DNA of 8,411 nt from positions 1 to 8,411 of the forward strand of contig JASHSE010000021.1 in assembly GCA_030036975.1 (NCBI GenBank), given 5' to 3'. Below the pieces are notes generated by a model. That model had not been told where the DNA came from. It did no database searches and was given only the letters and a program-made list of their open reading frames with translations. Shown here one piece after another: positions 1-5,683 of the stretch (its first letter is position 1; every line of letters begins with the position of its first letter). The position numbers and the translations under genes are program-made. Source of the stretch: Xanthobacteraceae bacterium. Lineage in GTDB: Bacteria; Pseudomonadota; Alphaproteobacteria; Rhizobiales; Xanthobacteraceae.

Positions 1-348
1 TACATGAGCGTGAAGGACACCGGACCGGGCATCCCGGAAGAGGAAATCCCGATCGTGCTGGCGTCGTTCGGCCAGGGCTCGAACTCGATCAAATCGGCCG
101 AGCAAGGCGCCGGCCTCGGCCTGCCGATTGCCAAGAATCTGATCGACCTGCACGGCGGCACGTTCACGCTGAAATCGAAGCTGCGCATCGGCACCGAAGT
201 GATTGTCACCTTCCCGCCGGAACGCATCATGGCGGCGCTGGCGCCGATTCCGGCCGGCGCATCGCCGCTGCAGCCGCGCGCCAATAACGCCTCCCATGCC
301 GGTGAAGCGCCAAGCCGCCGCAAGCGGACAACGTCCGGCGCCCGCTGA
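1..348 (+). CDS. Sensor histidine kinase, C-terminal end (partial)
   Basis: This is the end of a two-component sensor kinase; the upstream part (sensor, dimerisation and phospho-acceptor histidine) is outside the window. The visible 115 residues are the second half of the ATP-binding HATPase_c domain: the G1 box DTGPGI at residues 6-11 and the G2 box GAGLGLPIAK at 36-45, followed by the usual LHGGTF and GTEVIVTFP strands. The stretch FPPERIMAAL after the last strand resembles the PleC/DivJ-like kinases of Rhizobiales, which act in polarity and cell-cycle phosphorelays, but the sensor domain is needed to name it. The last 35 or so residues are basic and low in complexity (RRKRTT) and lie beyond the catalytic fold. 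The frame is open from base 1, so the ATG at base 4 is internal and not a start. Confidence 0.9.
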   Translation, partial: YMSVKDTGPGIPEEEIPIVLASFGQGSNSIKSAEQGAGLGLPIAKNLIDLHGGTFTLKSKLRIGTEVIVTFPPERIMAALAPIPAGASPLQPRANNASHAGEAPSRRKRTTSGAR

Positions 349-469
349 GCCCTTAAGCCGATCCGACTTTTCCTGCCTGCGGATGCCGTTTATGGTGCCG
401 CGATTCCGAGCGATTTGTGCGCTAGCGCAGCGCATCGCGCGTTCTGCGCGGCCAGCAAGGGACCGATCC

Positions 470-1171
470 GTGCGTCAACGCTTATTGCTGCTTGTGCTCG
501 TGGGCCTTGCCATCGCGATCTTGATCGCGCTCGCCAATGGCGATGGCGGCACGATCGGCCCGCTGTCGAACCGGGATTTTTCATCGCTGACCTACAAGAT
601 CGCGCTCCTGGTCTTTGTCGCCGGCACGGTATTGATGCTGTTCCGCGAGCGCTTCACGCAAGCGGTCACTGCGGCGCTGCTCTGGGTCGTCGTCGGTCTC
701 GTCTTGGTCGCGGGCTACTCGTTCCGTTTCGAGCTGCACGCGATGGCCGACCGGGTGCTCGCCGAACTCATCCCCGGCCGCGTCATATCGCAGGGACGCA
801 CCGTCGCGGTGGCGCGCACGAGCGGCGGCGATTTCGCCATCATCGCCCAGATCAACGGCGCGCGTATCGCCATGGTGCTCGATACCGGTGCGAGTTCGGT
901 AGTGCTCACCCGCGATGACGCCCGCGCCGCGGGGCTGCCGCTCGAAGTCTTGGATTACACCGTCAATATCGACACCGCCAACGGCCGCACCCGCGCCGCG
1001 CCGGTCAGGCTCGACCGCGTCGCCGTCGGCAGCCTGGTCGAGCATTCGATCGATGCGCTGGTGGCGCAGCCGGGCACGCTCAAGACGAGCCTCCTTGGCA
1101 TGAGCTTTTTGAACCGGCTGCAGAGCTGGGAAGTCCGCGGCGACCGTTTGGTGCTGCACGGCTATCCGTGA
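470..1171 (+). CDS. Membrane-anchored retropepsin-like aspartic protease (TIGR02281 type)
   Basis: This is a putative single-domain clan AA aspartic protease, anchored in the inner membrane. From the chosen start there are 233 residues. A hydrophobic segment lies at about residues 4-22, two more at about 43-60 and 67-85, then a soluble domain. The catalytic signature is MVLDTGASSVVL, with the active-site Asp at residue 138; the domain continues through NTANG-like and LLGMSFLNRL motifs typical of the alphaproteobacterial TIGR02281 family. Such enzymes act as homodimers with one Asp per monomer; the substrate is unknown. The GTG at 470 was chosen because it is preceded by AAGGGA at a 7-base spacing and opens directly into the first membrane helix. 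The same frame is open back to 203, with ATGs at 383 and 392 that lack a good ribosome binding site and would overlap or abut the kinase gene. Function beyond protease fold: unknown. Confidence 0.8.
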   Translation: MRQRLLLLVLVGLAIAILIALANGDGGTIGPLSNRDFSSLTYKIALLVFVAGTVLMLFRERFTQAVTAALLWVVVGLVLVAGYSFRFELHAMADRVLAELIPGRVISQGRTVAVARTSGGDFAIIAQINGARIAMVLDTGASSVVLTRDDARAAGLPLEVLDYTVNIDTANGRTRAAPVRLDRVAVGSLVEHSIDALVAQPGTLKTSLLGMSFLNRLQSWEVRGDRLVLHGYP

Positions 1172-1181
1172 GGCGGATGCA

Positions 1182-1332
1182 TCAATCGTCATTCCGGATC
1201 GCCGCAAAGCGGCGAGTCCGGAATCCATAAGCCCAGCGCGGGGGTTATGGATTCCGGGCTCCTCGCGGAGCTCGTCATCGGGCCGGCCACTTCGGGCCGG
1301 ACCCGTTGGCTCGGCCCCGGAATGACGAATGA
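1182..1332. repeat. Compound palindromic intergenic repeat (REP/MITE-like)
   Basis: The ends are an inverted repeat: TCAATCGTCATTCCGG at 1182-1197 matches the reverse complement of 1317-1332 with one difference. Inside are nested hairpins: a perfect 7-bp stem TCGCCGC/GCGGCGA around AAA (1199-1215), extended by CCGGA/TCCGG after a one-base bulge; and a 17-bp stem, 1214-1230 with 1245-1261, containing CCGGAATCCATAA and one G-U pair. The two share bases 1214-1221, so they are mutually exclusive in RNA. The element fills the gap between two convergent genes, starting 10 bases after one stop and ending 7 bases before the other, so it may serve as a bidirectional transcription end or mRNA stabiliser. 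Similar palindromes built on CCGGAATCCATAA are, from memory, common between genes in Bradyrhizobium-like genomes. No transposase is present. Confidence 0.85.
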
Positions 1333-1339
1333 ACTCCTG

Positions 1340-2170
1340 CTAAACCAGGCTGAGCAGAAAGCGCAGCGACACCAATAGCAGAAATAAGCTGAATGCGACT
1401 TCGAGCGTGCGCCGCGACATTTTGTGCGCAAACCGCGCGCCGTAGGGCGCCGTGAAGGCCGATACCGGCGCCATGACCACGAGCCCGATCAGCGACACAA
1501 AGCCGAGCGACAGCGGCGGCAACAGCGCCTGGTGCGGCAGCCCGGCCAAGATGTAGCCGACCGTGCCGACAATCGTGATCGGCACGCCGAGCCCCGCCGA
1601 CGTCGCCACCGCCTGGTGGATCGACTTGCCGTAGAGCGTGAGCACGATGTTGGACAGCGAGCCGCCGCTGATGCCCATCAGCGAGCCGGCTAGCCCGATG
1701 CCGAAGCCATACCCGGTCATCGGCAGCGGGCTGGGCAACTCGTCGCCGATATTCCAGCGGTCGCCGGCAAACATGAATTTCACGGCGATAAAGGTGGCGA
1801 TCACGACGAAGGCGATTTTGAACACCACGGCCGGGGCGAAGGCGGCAATCGCCGCGCCGCAAGCCACCCCGATGACTGCCGGCAAGGCCCACAACCGGAT
1901 TACGCCCGGCACGACGAGCCCCTTGGCGCGGTGCGCCAGATACGAGCGGATCGCGGTCGGCACGATGATGGCAAGCGAAGTGCCGACGCAGAGCTGCATG
2001 CGCACCGCTTCGGGCACGCCGAGCACCCGAAACACCTCGTACAGCACCGGCACGATCACCGCGCCGCCGCCGATGCCGAACAGGCCCGCCAGCAAGCCGG
2101 TTATCACGCCAGCGACCACGATGGCGCCGGCAAGCCACAAGATTTCGCTTAACCCGACGCCAAAGATCAT
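1340..2170 (-). CDS. TauE/SafE family sulfite/sulfonate (anion) exporter
   Basis: This is an integral inner-membrane protein of 276 residues, the normal length for TauE/SafE (DUF81) permeases. It shows the two-repeat architecture of the family: the first repeat carries GLFGIGGGAVIVPVL at about residues 29-43 and the second GSLMGISGGSLSNIVL at about 162-177, each followed by further hydrophobic helices, about eight in all. The family exports sulfite, sulfoacetate or related organosulfur anions made during sulfonate breakdown, although many members have no known substrate. The start ATG is preceded by GGAG at a 9-base spacing. It lies downstream of dusA in the same direction, with 162 bases between. 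The neighbouring sulfonate-binding remnant, Rrf2 regulator and sulfate transporter fit a sulfur role, but no direct regulatory link to this gene is visible. Confidence 0.85.
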   Translation of the reverse strand: MIFGVGLSEILWLAGAIVVAGVITGLLAGLFGIGGGAVIVPVLYEVFRVLGVPEAVRMQLCVGTSLAIIVPTAIRSYLAHRAKGLVVPGVIRLWALPAVIGVACGAAIAAFAPAVVFKIAFVVIATFIAVKFMFAGDRWNIGDELPSPLPMTGYGFGIGLAGSLMGISGGSLSNIVLTLYGKSIHQAVATSAGLGVPITIVGTVGYILAGLPHQALLPPLSLGFVSLIGLVVMAPVSAFTAPYGARFAHKMSRRTLEVAFSLFLLLVSLRFLLSLV

Positions 2171-2332
2171 GTCGCTTCACTCCGACGGCCCTGCCCGCTT
2201 GCGGCCGCGCTGCAGGCCCAAGAACCCACAAACGCATAACTGCCGACGGCGAGAAATCGCCTCGGCACATTGCTGCAATGACCTCCGCAGATGAGCCGAG
2301 CCCGCGGTCGCGGCCCGGAAAAGACGGCTGCG

Positions 2333-3352
2333 CTAAGCGGCGATGTGCGCCAATTCCCGGCGCGTGTCGAGGTCGGCGTCGCGCACCAGAGATAGCGCTT
2401 CGGCCAAAAATTCCGCGCCCGCATGCGGCCTCCCCGCAGCCGCGGCGAGATGGCGGCGGAAGGCGCGCGCGCCGGGAACCGCGCGGAACAGGCCGTGGAT
2501 GTGCCGCGTGATCGCGTGCAGGCACGTGCCGTGTGCCGAAAACTCGCGCTCGATGTATGGGATCAGCGCCAGCGCCGCCGCTTTGGGCGACGCAAACGCC
2601 GCCTCGTCGCCAAACACCAGCGTATCGACGGCCAGGAGCCGCCATGGCTCCTGATAGGCGGCGCGGCCCATCATCACACCGTCGAGGTAAGCGAGATGCG
2701 CCAACGCCTGCTCGACACTGGCAATGCCACCGTTGAGCACGATCGGCAAGCGCGGATGCGCCGCCTTGAGCCGATAGACCCGGCCGTAATCGAGCGGCGG
2801 GACCTCGCGGTTCTCTTTCGGCGACAAACCCTTGAGCCAAGCCTTGCGCGCATGCACGATCAGCGCATCGGCGTCGGCTGCTTCGACCGCGTTGGCAAAA
2901 ACTTCGAGCGCCGCTTCGGAGTCCTGTTCGTCGATGCCGATGCGGCACTTGACCGTAACCGGGACTGCGACGGCGGCCTTCATGGCCGCGACGCACTCGC
3001 CGACCAGAGCCGGCTCGGCCATCAGACAGGCGCCGAAGCGGCCCTCCTGCACGCGGTCCGACGGACACCCGACATTGAGATTGATCTCGTCAAAGCCGAG
3101 ATCGGCGCCGATGCGGGTGCAGGCCGCGAGCGCCCGCGGCTCGCAGCCGCCAAGCTGCAATGCGAGCGGATGCTCAGCCGGGTCGAAACGCAGAAGCCGC
3201 GCCCGGTCGCCATGCAGCACCGCGCCAGTGGTGAGCATCTCGGTATAAAGCAGCGCGCGGCGCGTCAGAAGGCGATGGAAGAACCGGCAGTGCCGGTCAG
3301 TCCATTCCATCATCGGCGCGATACAGAACCTATGCCATTGATTTATCGTCAT
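2333..3352 (-). CDS. dusA: tRNA-dihydrouridine(20/20a) synthase DusA
   Basis: This FMN enzyme reduces uridine to 5,6-dihydrouridine in the D-loop of tRNAs (positions 20 and 20a in the DusA subfamily) using NADPH. The protein has 339 residues, usual for DusA. The N-terminal TIM barrel starts with FCIAPMMEWTDRHCR. The catalytic Cys is residue 96 in NLNVGCPSDRVQEGRFGACL, which is the DusA form of the motif. FMN-contacting positions follow: VKCRIGID around K135, HARKAWLKGL with H167, NGGI at 207-210 and GVMMGRAAYQEPW at 225-237. The C-terminal third is the helical tRNA-binding domain with RHIHGLF. The first ATG, with MTINQWHRF, matches the expected N-terminus, though it lacks a clear Shine-Dalgarno. 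It begins 89 bases after the stop of the 86-residue gene, with no obvious terminator between, so read-through co-transcription is possible. Confidence 0.95.
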   Translation of the reverse strand: MTINQWHRFCIAPMMEWTDRHCRFFHRLLTRRALLYTEMLTTGAVLHGDRARLLRFDPAEHPLALQLGGCEPRALAACTRIGADLGFDEINLNVGCPSDRVQEGRFGACLMAEPALVGECVAAMKAAVAVPVTVKCRIGIDEQDSEAALEVFANAVEAADADALIVHARKAWLKGLSPKENREVPPLDYGRVYRLKAAHPRLPIVLNGGIASVEQALAHLAYLDGVMMGRAAYQEPWRLLAVDTLVFGDEAAFASPKAAALALIPYIEREFSAHGTCLHAITRHIHGLFRAVPGARAFRRHLAAAAGRPHAGAEFLAEALSLVRDADLDTRRELAHIAA

Positions 3353-3441
3353 TTTTAGAGTAATCTCGGTCCGTTACGTCGGTTCGTGTGCACTCGTTTC
3401 TACGCCATGATGCGACGATTTTCGCCGGAATTCCCGCCAGT

Positions 3442-3702
3442 TCACAAGCATCCGCCGCCTCCGAGGCCTGCGTTCGATTTGTCGCCGCGCAAGCTGGCCT
3501 CTGGCGCCGCGACCCGAGCGATACGGCCACGCGCCGCACGCTCGGCGGCCTTCGGGCTCTTGAAAATCCGACCCTCAAGAGAATTGAAGGCCTCGGTAGC
3601 GGCAAAGAACCTAAACCCGCGGCCGTCACGAACAACAATGCCAGCCTGGACCTTGATGCCGATCGGTTTCGCACTGATCTCGATAACATAATTGTCGAAC
3701 AT
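3442..3702 (-). CDS. Small conserved-looking protein of unknown function (86 aa)
   Basis: I do not recognise a named family. The 86-residue product is probably cytosolic, with no signal peptide or membrane helix. The N-terminal part reads as alternating strands (YVIEISAKPIGIKV, then AGIVVRDGRGFRFFAAT), followed by FNSLEGRIFKSPKAAERAAR, which looks like a helix, and a basic, glycine-rich tail ending GGGGCL. The core of about residues 1-60 has the look of small rhizobial hypotheticals, but I cannot verify that by search. That it is a real gene is supported by a perfect AGGAGG Shine-Dalgarno (3709-3714), 6 bases before the ATG, the strongest ribosome binding site in the window. It is preceded by a 30-codon leader ORF whose sequence can base-pair with this ribosome binding site, and by a promoter overlapped by a putative Rrf2 operator. 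It is thus likely controlled by sulfur or cysteine status; the role is unknown. Confidence 0.75.
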   Translation of the reverse strand: MFDNYVIEISAKPIGIKVQAGIVVRDGRGFRFFAATEAFNSLEGRIFKSPKAAERAARGRIARVAAPEASLRGDKSNAGLGGGGCL

Positions 3703-3707
3703 GAAAA

Positions 3708-3829
3708 TCCTCCTGCCACTGGCGCAACGCAGTGCCTCGATCCATTGGCGGACGGGGCAAACGGCCGCTTGGTCGACGGTGTCACGAACGACACGTGCCA
3801 GTAGCGGCTGATGCGCAGCGGCAGGAGGA
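3708..3829 (-). promoter_or_regulatory. Putative translational attenuator: SD-sequestering helix in the leader of the 86-aa gene
   Basis: In the leftward transcript, bases 3829-3816 (TCCTCCTGCCGCTG) are complementary to 3721-3708 (CAGTGGCAGGAGGA): 14 consecutive pairs including one G-U. The 3' arm contains the whole Shine-Dalgarno AGGAGG of the downstream gene. The 5' arm is made of codons 16-20 (Ser-Ser-Cys-Arg-Cys) of the upstream leader ORF. The 94-base loop contains a small GTGTC/GACAC hairpin (3779-3794) around the leader stop codon. The inferred mechanism is that a ribosome stalled at the Cys codons covers the 5' arm and exposes the Shine-Dalgarno, while free translation of the leader or no translation leaves it paired. 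The pairing is seen directly; the cysteine-sensing function is inferred. Confidence 0.6.
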
Positions 3830-3874
3830 GTGAACCTGGGAGGGGGTTCGATTTGTTGAGAGGTGAGACGTCAT
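3782..3874 (-). CDS. Cysteine-containing leader peptide (30 aa upstream ORF)
   Basis: This short ORF begins with ATG at 3872-3874, preceded by TTGGAG with an 8-base spacing from GGAG, and ends at TGA 79 bases before the start of the 86-residue gene. The product begins MTSHLSTNR and is rich in Ser, Thr and Arg. It carries three Cys at residues 18, 20 and 28 (codons TGC, TGC, TGT), the first two within SSCRC. It has no recognisable domain and is probably a regulatory peptide whose translation matters more than its product. Its codons 16-20 form one arm of the helix that would hide the downstream ribosome binding site. Leader peptides rich in the amino acid they sense are established for trp, his and leu operons; a cysteine version here is my inference. 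It could instead be a chance ORF, since one other frame is also open across this area. Confidence 0.5.
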   Translation of the reverse strand: MTSHLSTNRTPSQVHSSCRCASAATGTCRS

Positions 3875-3994
3875 TGCAAAGTCTCCAATCGTGAAGGAGC
3901 CCACGAACGTCTCGTGGCGCTTTAGCGTTGGTGACGCGGCGCAAGCTGCTCCATCAAATCCCGCGGCGTGAGAAAAGATCATCACGCAGTTGGA

Positions 3995-4023
3995 AATAAC
4001 CATTACTCTACGATATTTGTCAA
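3995..4023 (-). promoter_or_regulatory. Putative sigma-70 promoter for the leader ORF and 86-aa gene
   Basis: On the minus strand a perfect -35 box TTGACA (4023-4018) is followed after 17 bases by GTTATT (4000-3995), a weak -10. Transcription would begin near 3988, giving a leader of about 115 bases before the short ORF and about 285 bases before the 86-residue gene. The surrounding DNA is notably AT-rich for this genome. The -35 box sits inside the shared operator-like motif, which would allow repression by occlusion. No start-site data are available. Confidence 0.45.
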
Positions 4024-4029
4024 CTATAA
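4006..4029 (-). promoter_or_regulatory. Operator-like site C (putative Rrf2 box) upstream of the 86-aa gene
   Basis: Read on the minus strand the site is TTATAGT, 11 bases, GTAGAG. The half-sites and spacing are the same as in the sites at 4560-4583 and 5844-5867, and 15 of 25 bases match the rrf2-proximal site over the aligned region. It overlaps the -35 box of the leftward promoter. Rrf2 regulators bind dyads of roughly this length; binding by the Rrf2 protein encoded nearby is inferred. Confidence 0.5.
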
Positions 4030-4269
4030 TCGAAATGTCTCGGCGCCTTTCGACGAAGAGGGAACAGACATATTTGTCCAGCAAGGAAAAGGGAAGATTC
4101 AATTTTTGTCGAAGGCCGTCATTGAAAAAGTATTTCTGTCCGCGCCAGGCGCTTCAGGCGTTGCGTCAACGGGTCTGGCTAAATTTGCCGACAACTTTGT
4201 GAGGATAGCCCCGGTTTTCACCGACCTGAGGCGATTGGCTGTCGCACAGTGCAAGAATGACGCCGCACG
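4030..4269. other. AT-rich stretch without a supported gene
   Basis: Between the operator/promoter at 4006-4029 and the point where SsuA similarity ends I find no gene I can support. The frame of the ssuA fragment runs on to a stop at 4099-4101, adding 56 residues that do not resemble the sulfonate-binding family. A plus-strand ORF (3968-4393) starts at GTG without a ribosome binding site and runs antisense through the ssuA remnant. The lower GC content at about 3985-4130 suggests non-coding DNA or the scar of a deletion or insertion. Confidence 0.5.
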
Positions 4270-4497
4270 CGCCTCAAGCAGCGGTGGCCCGTTGGTGAAC
4301 TCGGACCATGCCACCGCGATGCCGCGCGGCGCGCGTTTGCGTTCGAGCGAAGCCTGCTGGCGCGCGATGACCAGCACGCCGTTTGTCTGGTAGCCGATCT
4401 TCAATTCCTGCGCGCCAGACACGTGCGCACCGGCTCTGGCGGACACTTCAATCAGGGCGGCGCCAAGGGACAAGCGCAGAAAATCGCGGCGTTGCAT
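4270..4497 (-). pseudogene. ssuA: Truncated aliphatic-sulfonate ABC transporter substrate-binding protein (SsuA-like), N-terminal fragment
   Basis: The fragment is the first 76 or so residues of an SsuA-type periplasmic sulfonate-binding protein. It opens with MQRRDFLRLSLGAA, which has the RR-x-FL pattern of a Tat signal or lipoprotein-like export leader, then an alanine-rich h-region. The mature start LKIGYQTNGVLVIARQQASLE and then VAWSEFTNGPPLLEA follow, both characteristic of the first lobe of this family. A full protein is usually a little over 300 residues; here similarity stops at LLEA, and the frame ends at 4099 with an unrelated tail. Two thirds of the protein, including most of the ligand site, are missing, and no ssuB/ssuC follows. 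The ATG at 4497 lacks a clear Shine-Dalgarno. The divergent Rrf2 gene and operator suggest that an intact ssu gene was once regulated here. It is probably non-functional. Confidence 0.75.
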
Positions 4498-4559
4498 GGT
4501 CGCGGCACAAAACAATACATTGCCATCGCCATCGCCCCGTGAAAGGCACTAGAAAAATT

Positions 4560-4583
4560 CTATAGTCGATGGTATTTGTAGAG
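4560..4583 (+). promoter_or_regulatory. Operator-like site A (putative Rrf2 box) in the ssuA'-rrf2 divergent promoter
   Basis: The site reads CTATAGT, 11 bases, GTAGAG and is centred in the 116-base gap between the divergent ssuA remnant and rrf2. Its right end is 30 bases before the rrf2 start codon. On the opposite strand the same DNA contains TATAGAAT, a plausible -10 for the leftward ssuA transcript. The position fits autoregulation of rrf2 and co-regulation of the former sulfonate gene. Protein binding is inferred from position and from the two other matching sites. Confidence 0.5.
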
Positions 4584-4613
4584 AATCGAATTGATCGTGA
4601 TACTCGGGGAACA

Positions 4614-5087
4614 ATGCTTACCGCTAAGGCAAAATACGGGCTTAAGGCCCTGGCTCATCTCGCGACTCTTCAGCCGGGGGAGACCACACAGGCGATCGAG
4701 ATCGCCGAAGCTCACAACATTCCGAAAAAGTTCCTCGACGCGATTTTGAGCGACCTGCGCAACGCCGGCATCGTGTTCAGCAAAAAGGGGCCGGGCGGCG
4801 GCTACATGCTCGCCCGTTCGCCGAATGACATCGAGATCGGCCAGGTGATCCGCACGATCGACGGACCGCTGGCTCCGATCGCGTGCGCGAGCCGGACCGC
4901 TTACCGGCCATGCCGCGATTGCAAGAGCGTGAGGTCGTGCACCGTGCGGTTGATGATGACGAAGGTTCGTGACGCGATGTCCGAGGTGCTCGACCGCCTG
5001 ACCGTGGCCGACATGGTGGCGGCGGGCGGCGGCGGCGACAACCCCGTCCATCTGAAGCGGCGGCCGGCGCGCGCGACGGTCGGCTGA
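4614..5087 (+). CDS. Rrf2 family transcriptional regulator, four-cysteine type, probably sulfur-related
   Basis: This is a DNA-binding regulator of 157 residues, the normal Rrf2 length, acting as a dimer. The N-terminal winged helix-turn-helix starts MLTAKAKYGLKALAHLA; the recognition region IPKKFLDAILSDLRNAGIVFSKKGPGGGY and wing (about residues 36-64) match the family signature. The effector region has four Cys at 91, 100, 103 and 109 (C-x8-C-x2-C-x5-C), which could hold an Fe-S cluster or act as a redox or thiol sensor. The spacing differs from the three-Cys pattern of IscR. The C-terminal helix (MTKVRDAMSEVLDRLTVADM) is the dimerisation helix. The ATG at 4614 was chosen because GGGGA lies 3 bases before it and MLTAKAKYGL is the canonical Rrf2 start; the frame is open 15 codons further upstream without support. 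The divergent ssuA fragment and nearby cysTWA argue for control of sulfur assimilation, by analogy with CymR of Firmicutes, rather than Fe-S biogenesis. Confidence 0.9.
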   Translation: MLTAKAKYGLKALAHLATLQPGETTQAIEIAEAHNIPKKFLDAILSDLRNAGIVFSKKGPGGGYMLARSPNDIEIGQVIRTIDGPLAPIACASRTAYRPCRDCKSVRSCTVRLMMTKVRDAMSEVLDRLTVADMVAAGGGGDNPVHLKRRPARATVG

Positions 5088-5107
5088 AAGCGATCGTGTG
5101 GGTAGTC

Positions 5108-5683
5108 TCAGGCCACGGCGATGACGTGTCCCACTGGGCTGGAATTGCGCACGCGCACCAACAGAGATTCGACAATGCGCTCGCCCGCCGGCCAGGGACC
5201 GAAGCCGGCCGCGACGTTGATGTGCCCGCACGGCCCGGCATCGATCAATTCGGCGCACCACGCTTTCGCCAGATCGCATGCCCGGTCGAAATCCATAAAG
5301 GGGTCGTTGGTGCTGGCAACCACGATGCTGCGAAACGGAAACGGCAGACGCGGTATGGGCGCAAAGCCTCGGGTGTGACCGGGAGTATGACGCGCCGATT
5401 CGACGTCGGCAGGCGCGACCAGCAAAGCGGCGGCGATCGGAAGGTCGCGTTGCCGCGCCACCAAGTGAGCGACTAACGGACAACCGAGATTGTGCGCGAC
5501 CAGCACACCACCAGGCCGCGCCTCGATGGCGCGGGCGAGTCGCTCCAACCACGTTGTGAGATCTGGTTTGTCCCAGTCCTGCTGATGTACGCGGACCGCT
5601 TCGGGGAACGTCCGTTGCAAATGCGTCTGCCAGTGTTGATCGCCGGACCCGCCAAGGCCTGGCACGACGAGAATAGGGATCAT
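5108..5683 (-). CDS. RBBP9/YdeN family alpha/beta hydrolase with catalytic Ser replaced by Asn
   Basis: This protein of 191 residues, normal for the family, has a small alpha/beta-hydrolase fold. It starts MIPILVVPGLGGSGDQHWQ, the family hallmark, with the oxyanion-side loop PGLGGSG at 8-14 and DQHWQ following. The acid Asp is in STNDPFMDFDRA (D127) and the catalytic His in GPCGHINVAAGFGPWPAG (H154). The nucleophile elbow, normally HSLG, reads VAHNLGCPLVAHL: residue 65 is Asn, encoded AAT (5491-5489), one G-to-A change from the Ser codon AGT. The enzyme is therefore probably inactive as a Ser hydrolase, or has only just lost activity, since the rest of the frame is intact. The start was chosen for GAGGA 7 bases upstream; the frame extends to 5797 without support. 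It converges on rrf2 with a 20-base gap. Substrates of the family are poorly known. Confidence 0.88.
   Translation of the reverse strand: MIPILVVPGLGGSGDQHWQTHLQRTFPEAVRVHQQDWDKPDLTTWLERLARAIEARPGGVLVAHNLGCPLVAHLVARQRDLPIAAALLVAPADVESARHTPGHTRGFAPIPRLPFPFRSIVVASTNDPFMDFDRACDLAKAWCAELIDAGPCGHINVAAGFGPWPAGERIVESLLVRVRNSSPVGHVIAVA

Noticed and set aside
1275..3068. 597-codon open frame on the minus strand
   Set aside because: It runs out of frame through the TauE/SafE exporter and the C-terminal part of dusA, both of which have clear family motifs in other frames; its own product is Arg/Ala-rich with no motif.
3354..3366. TAGAGTAAT beside the dusA start, also found in operator C
   Set aside because: Only one half-site is present; the TATAGT half at the fixed spacing is missing, so it is probably chance.
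3968..4393. 141-codon plus-strand ORF beginning at GTG
   Set aside because: No ribosome binding site, no recognised motif, and it lies antisense to the ssuA remnant.
4560..5552. 330-codon open frame on the minus strand
   Set aside because: It is antisense to the Rrf2 gene and out of frame with the hydrolase; both of those have strong signatures, so this is a shadow of high-GC coding.
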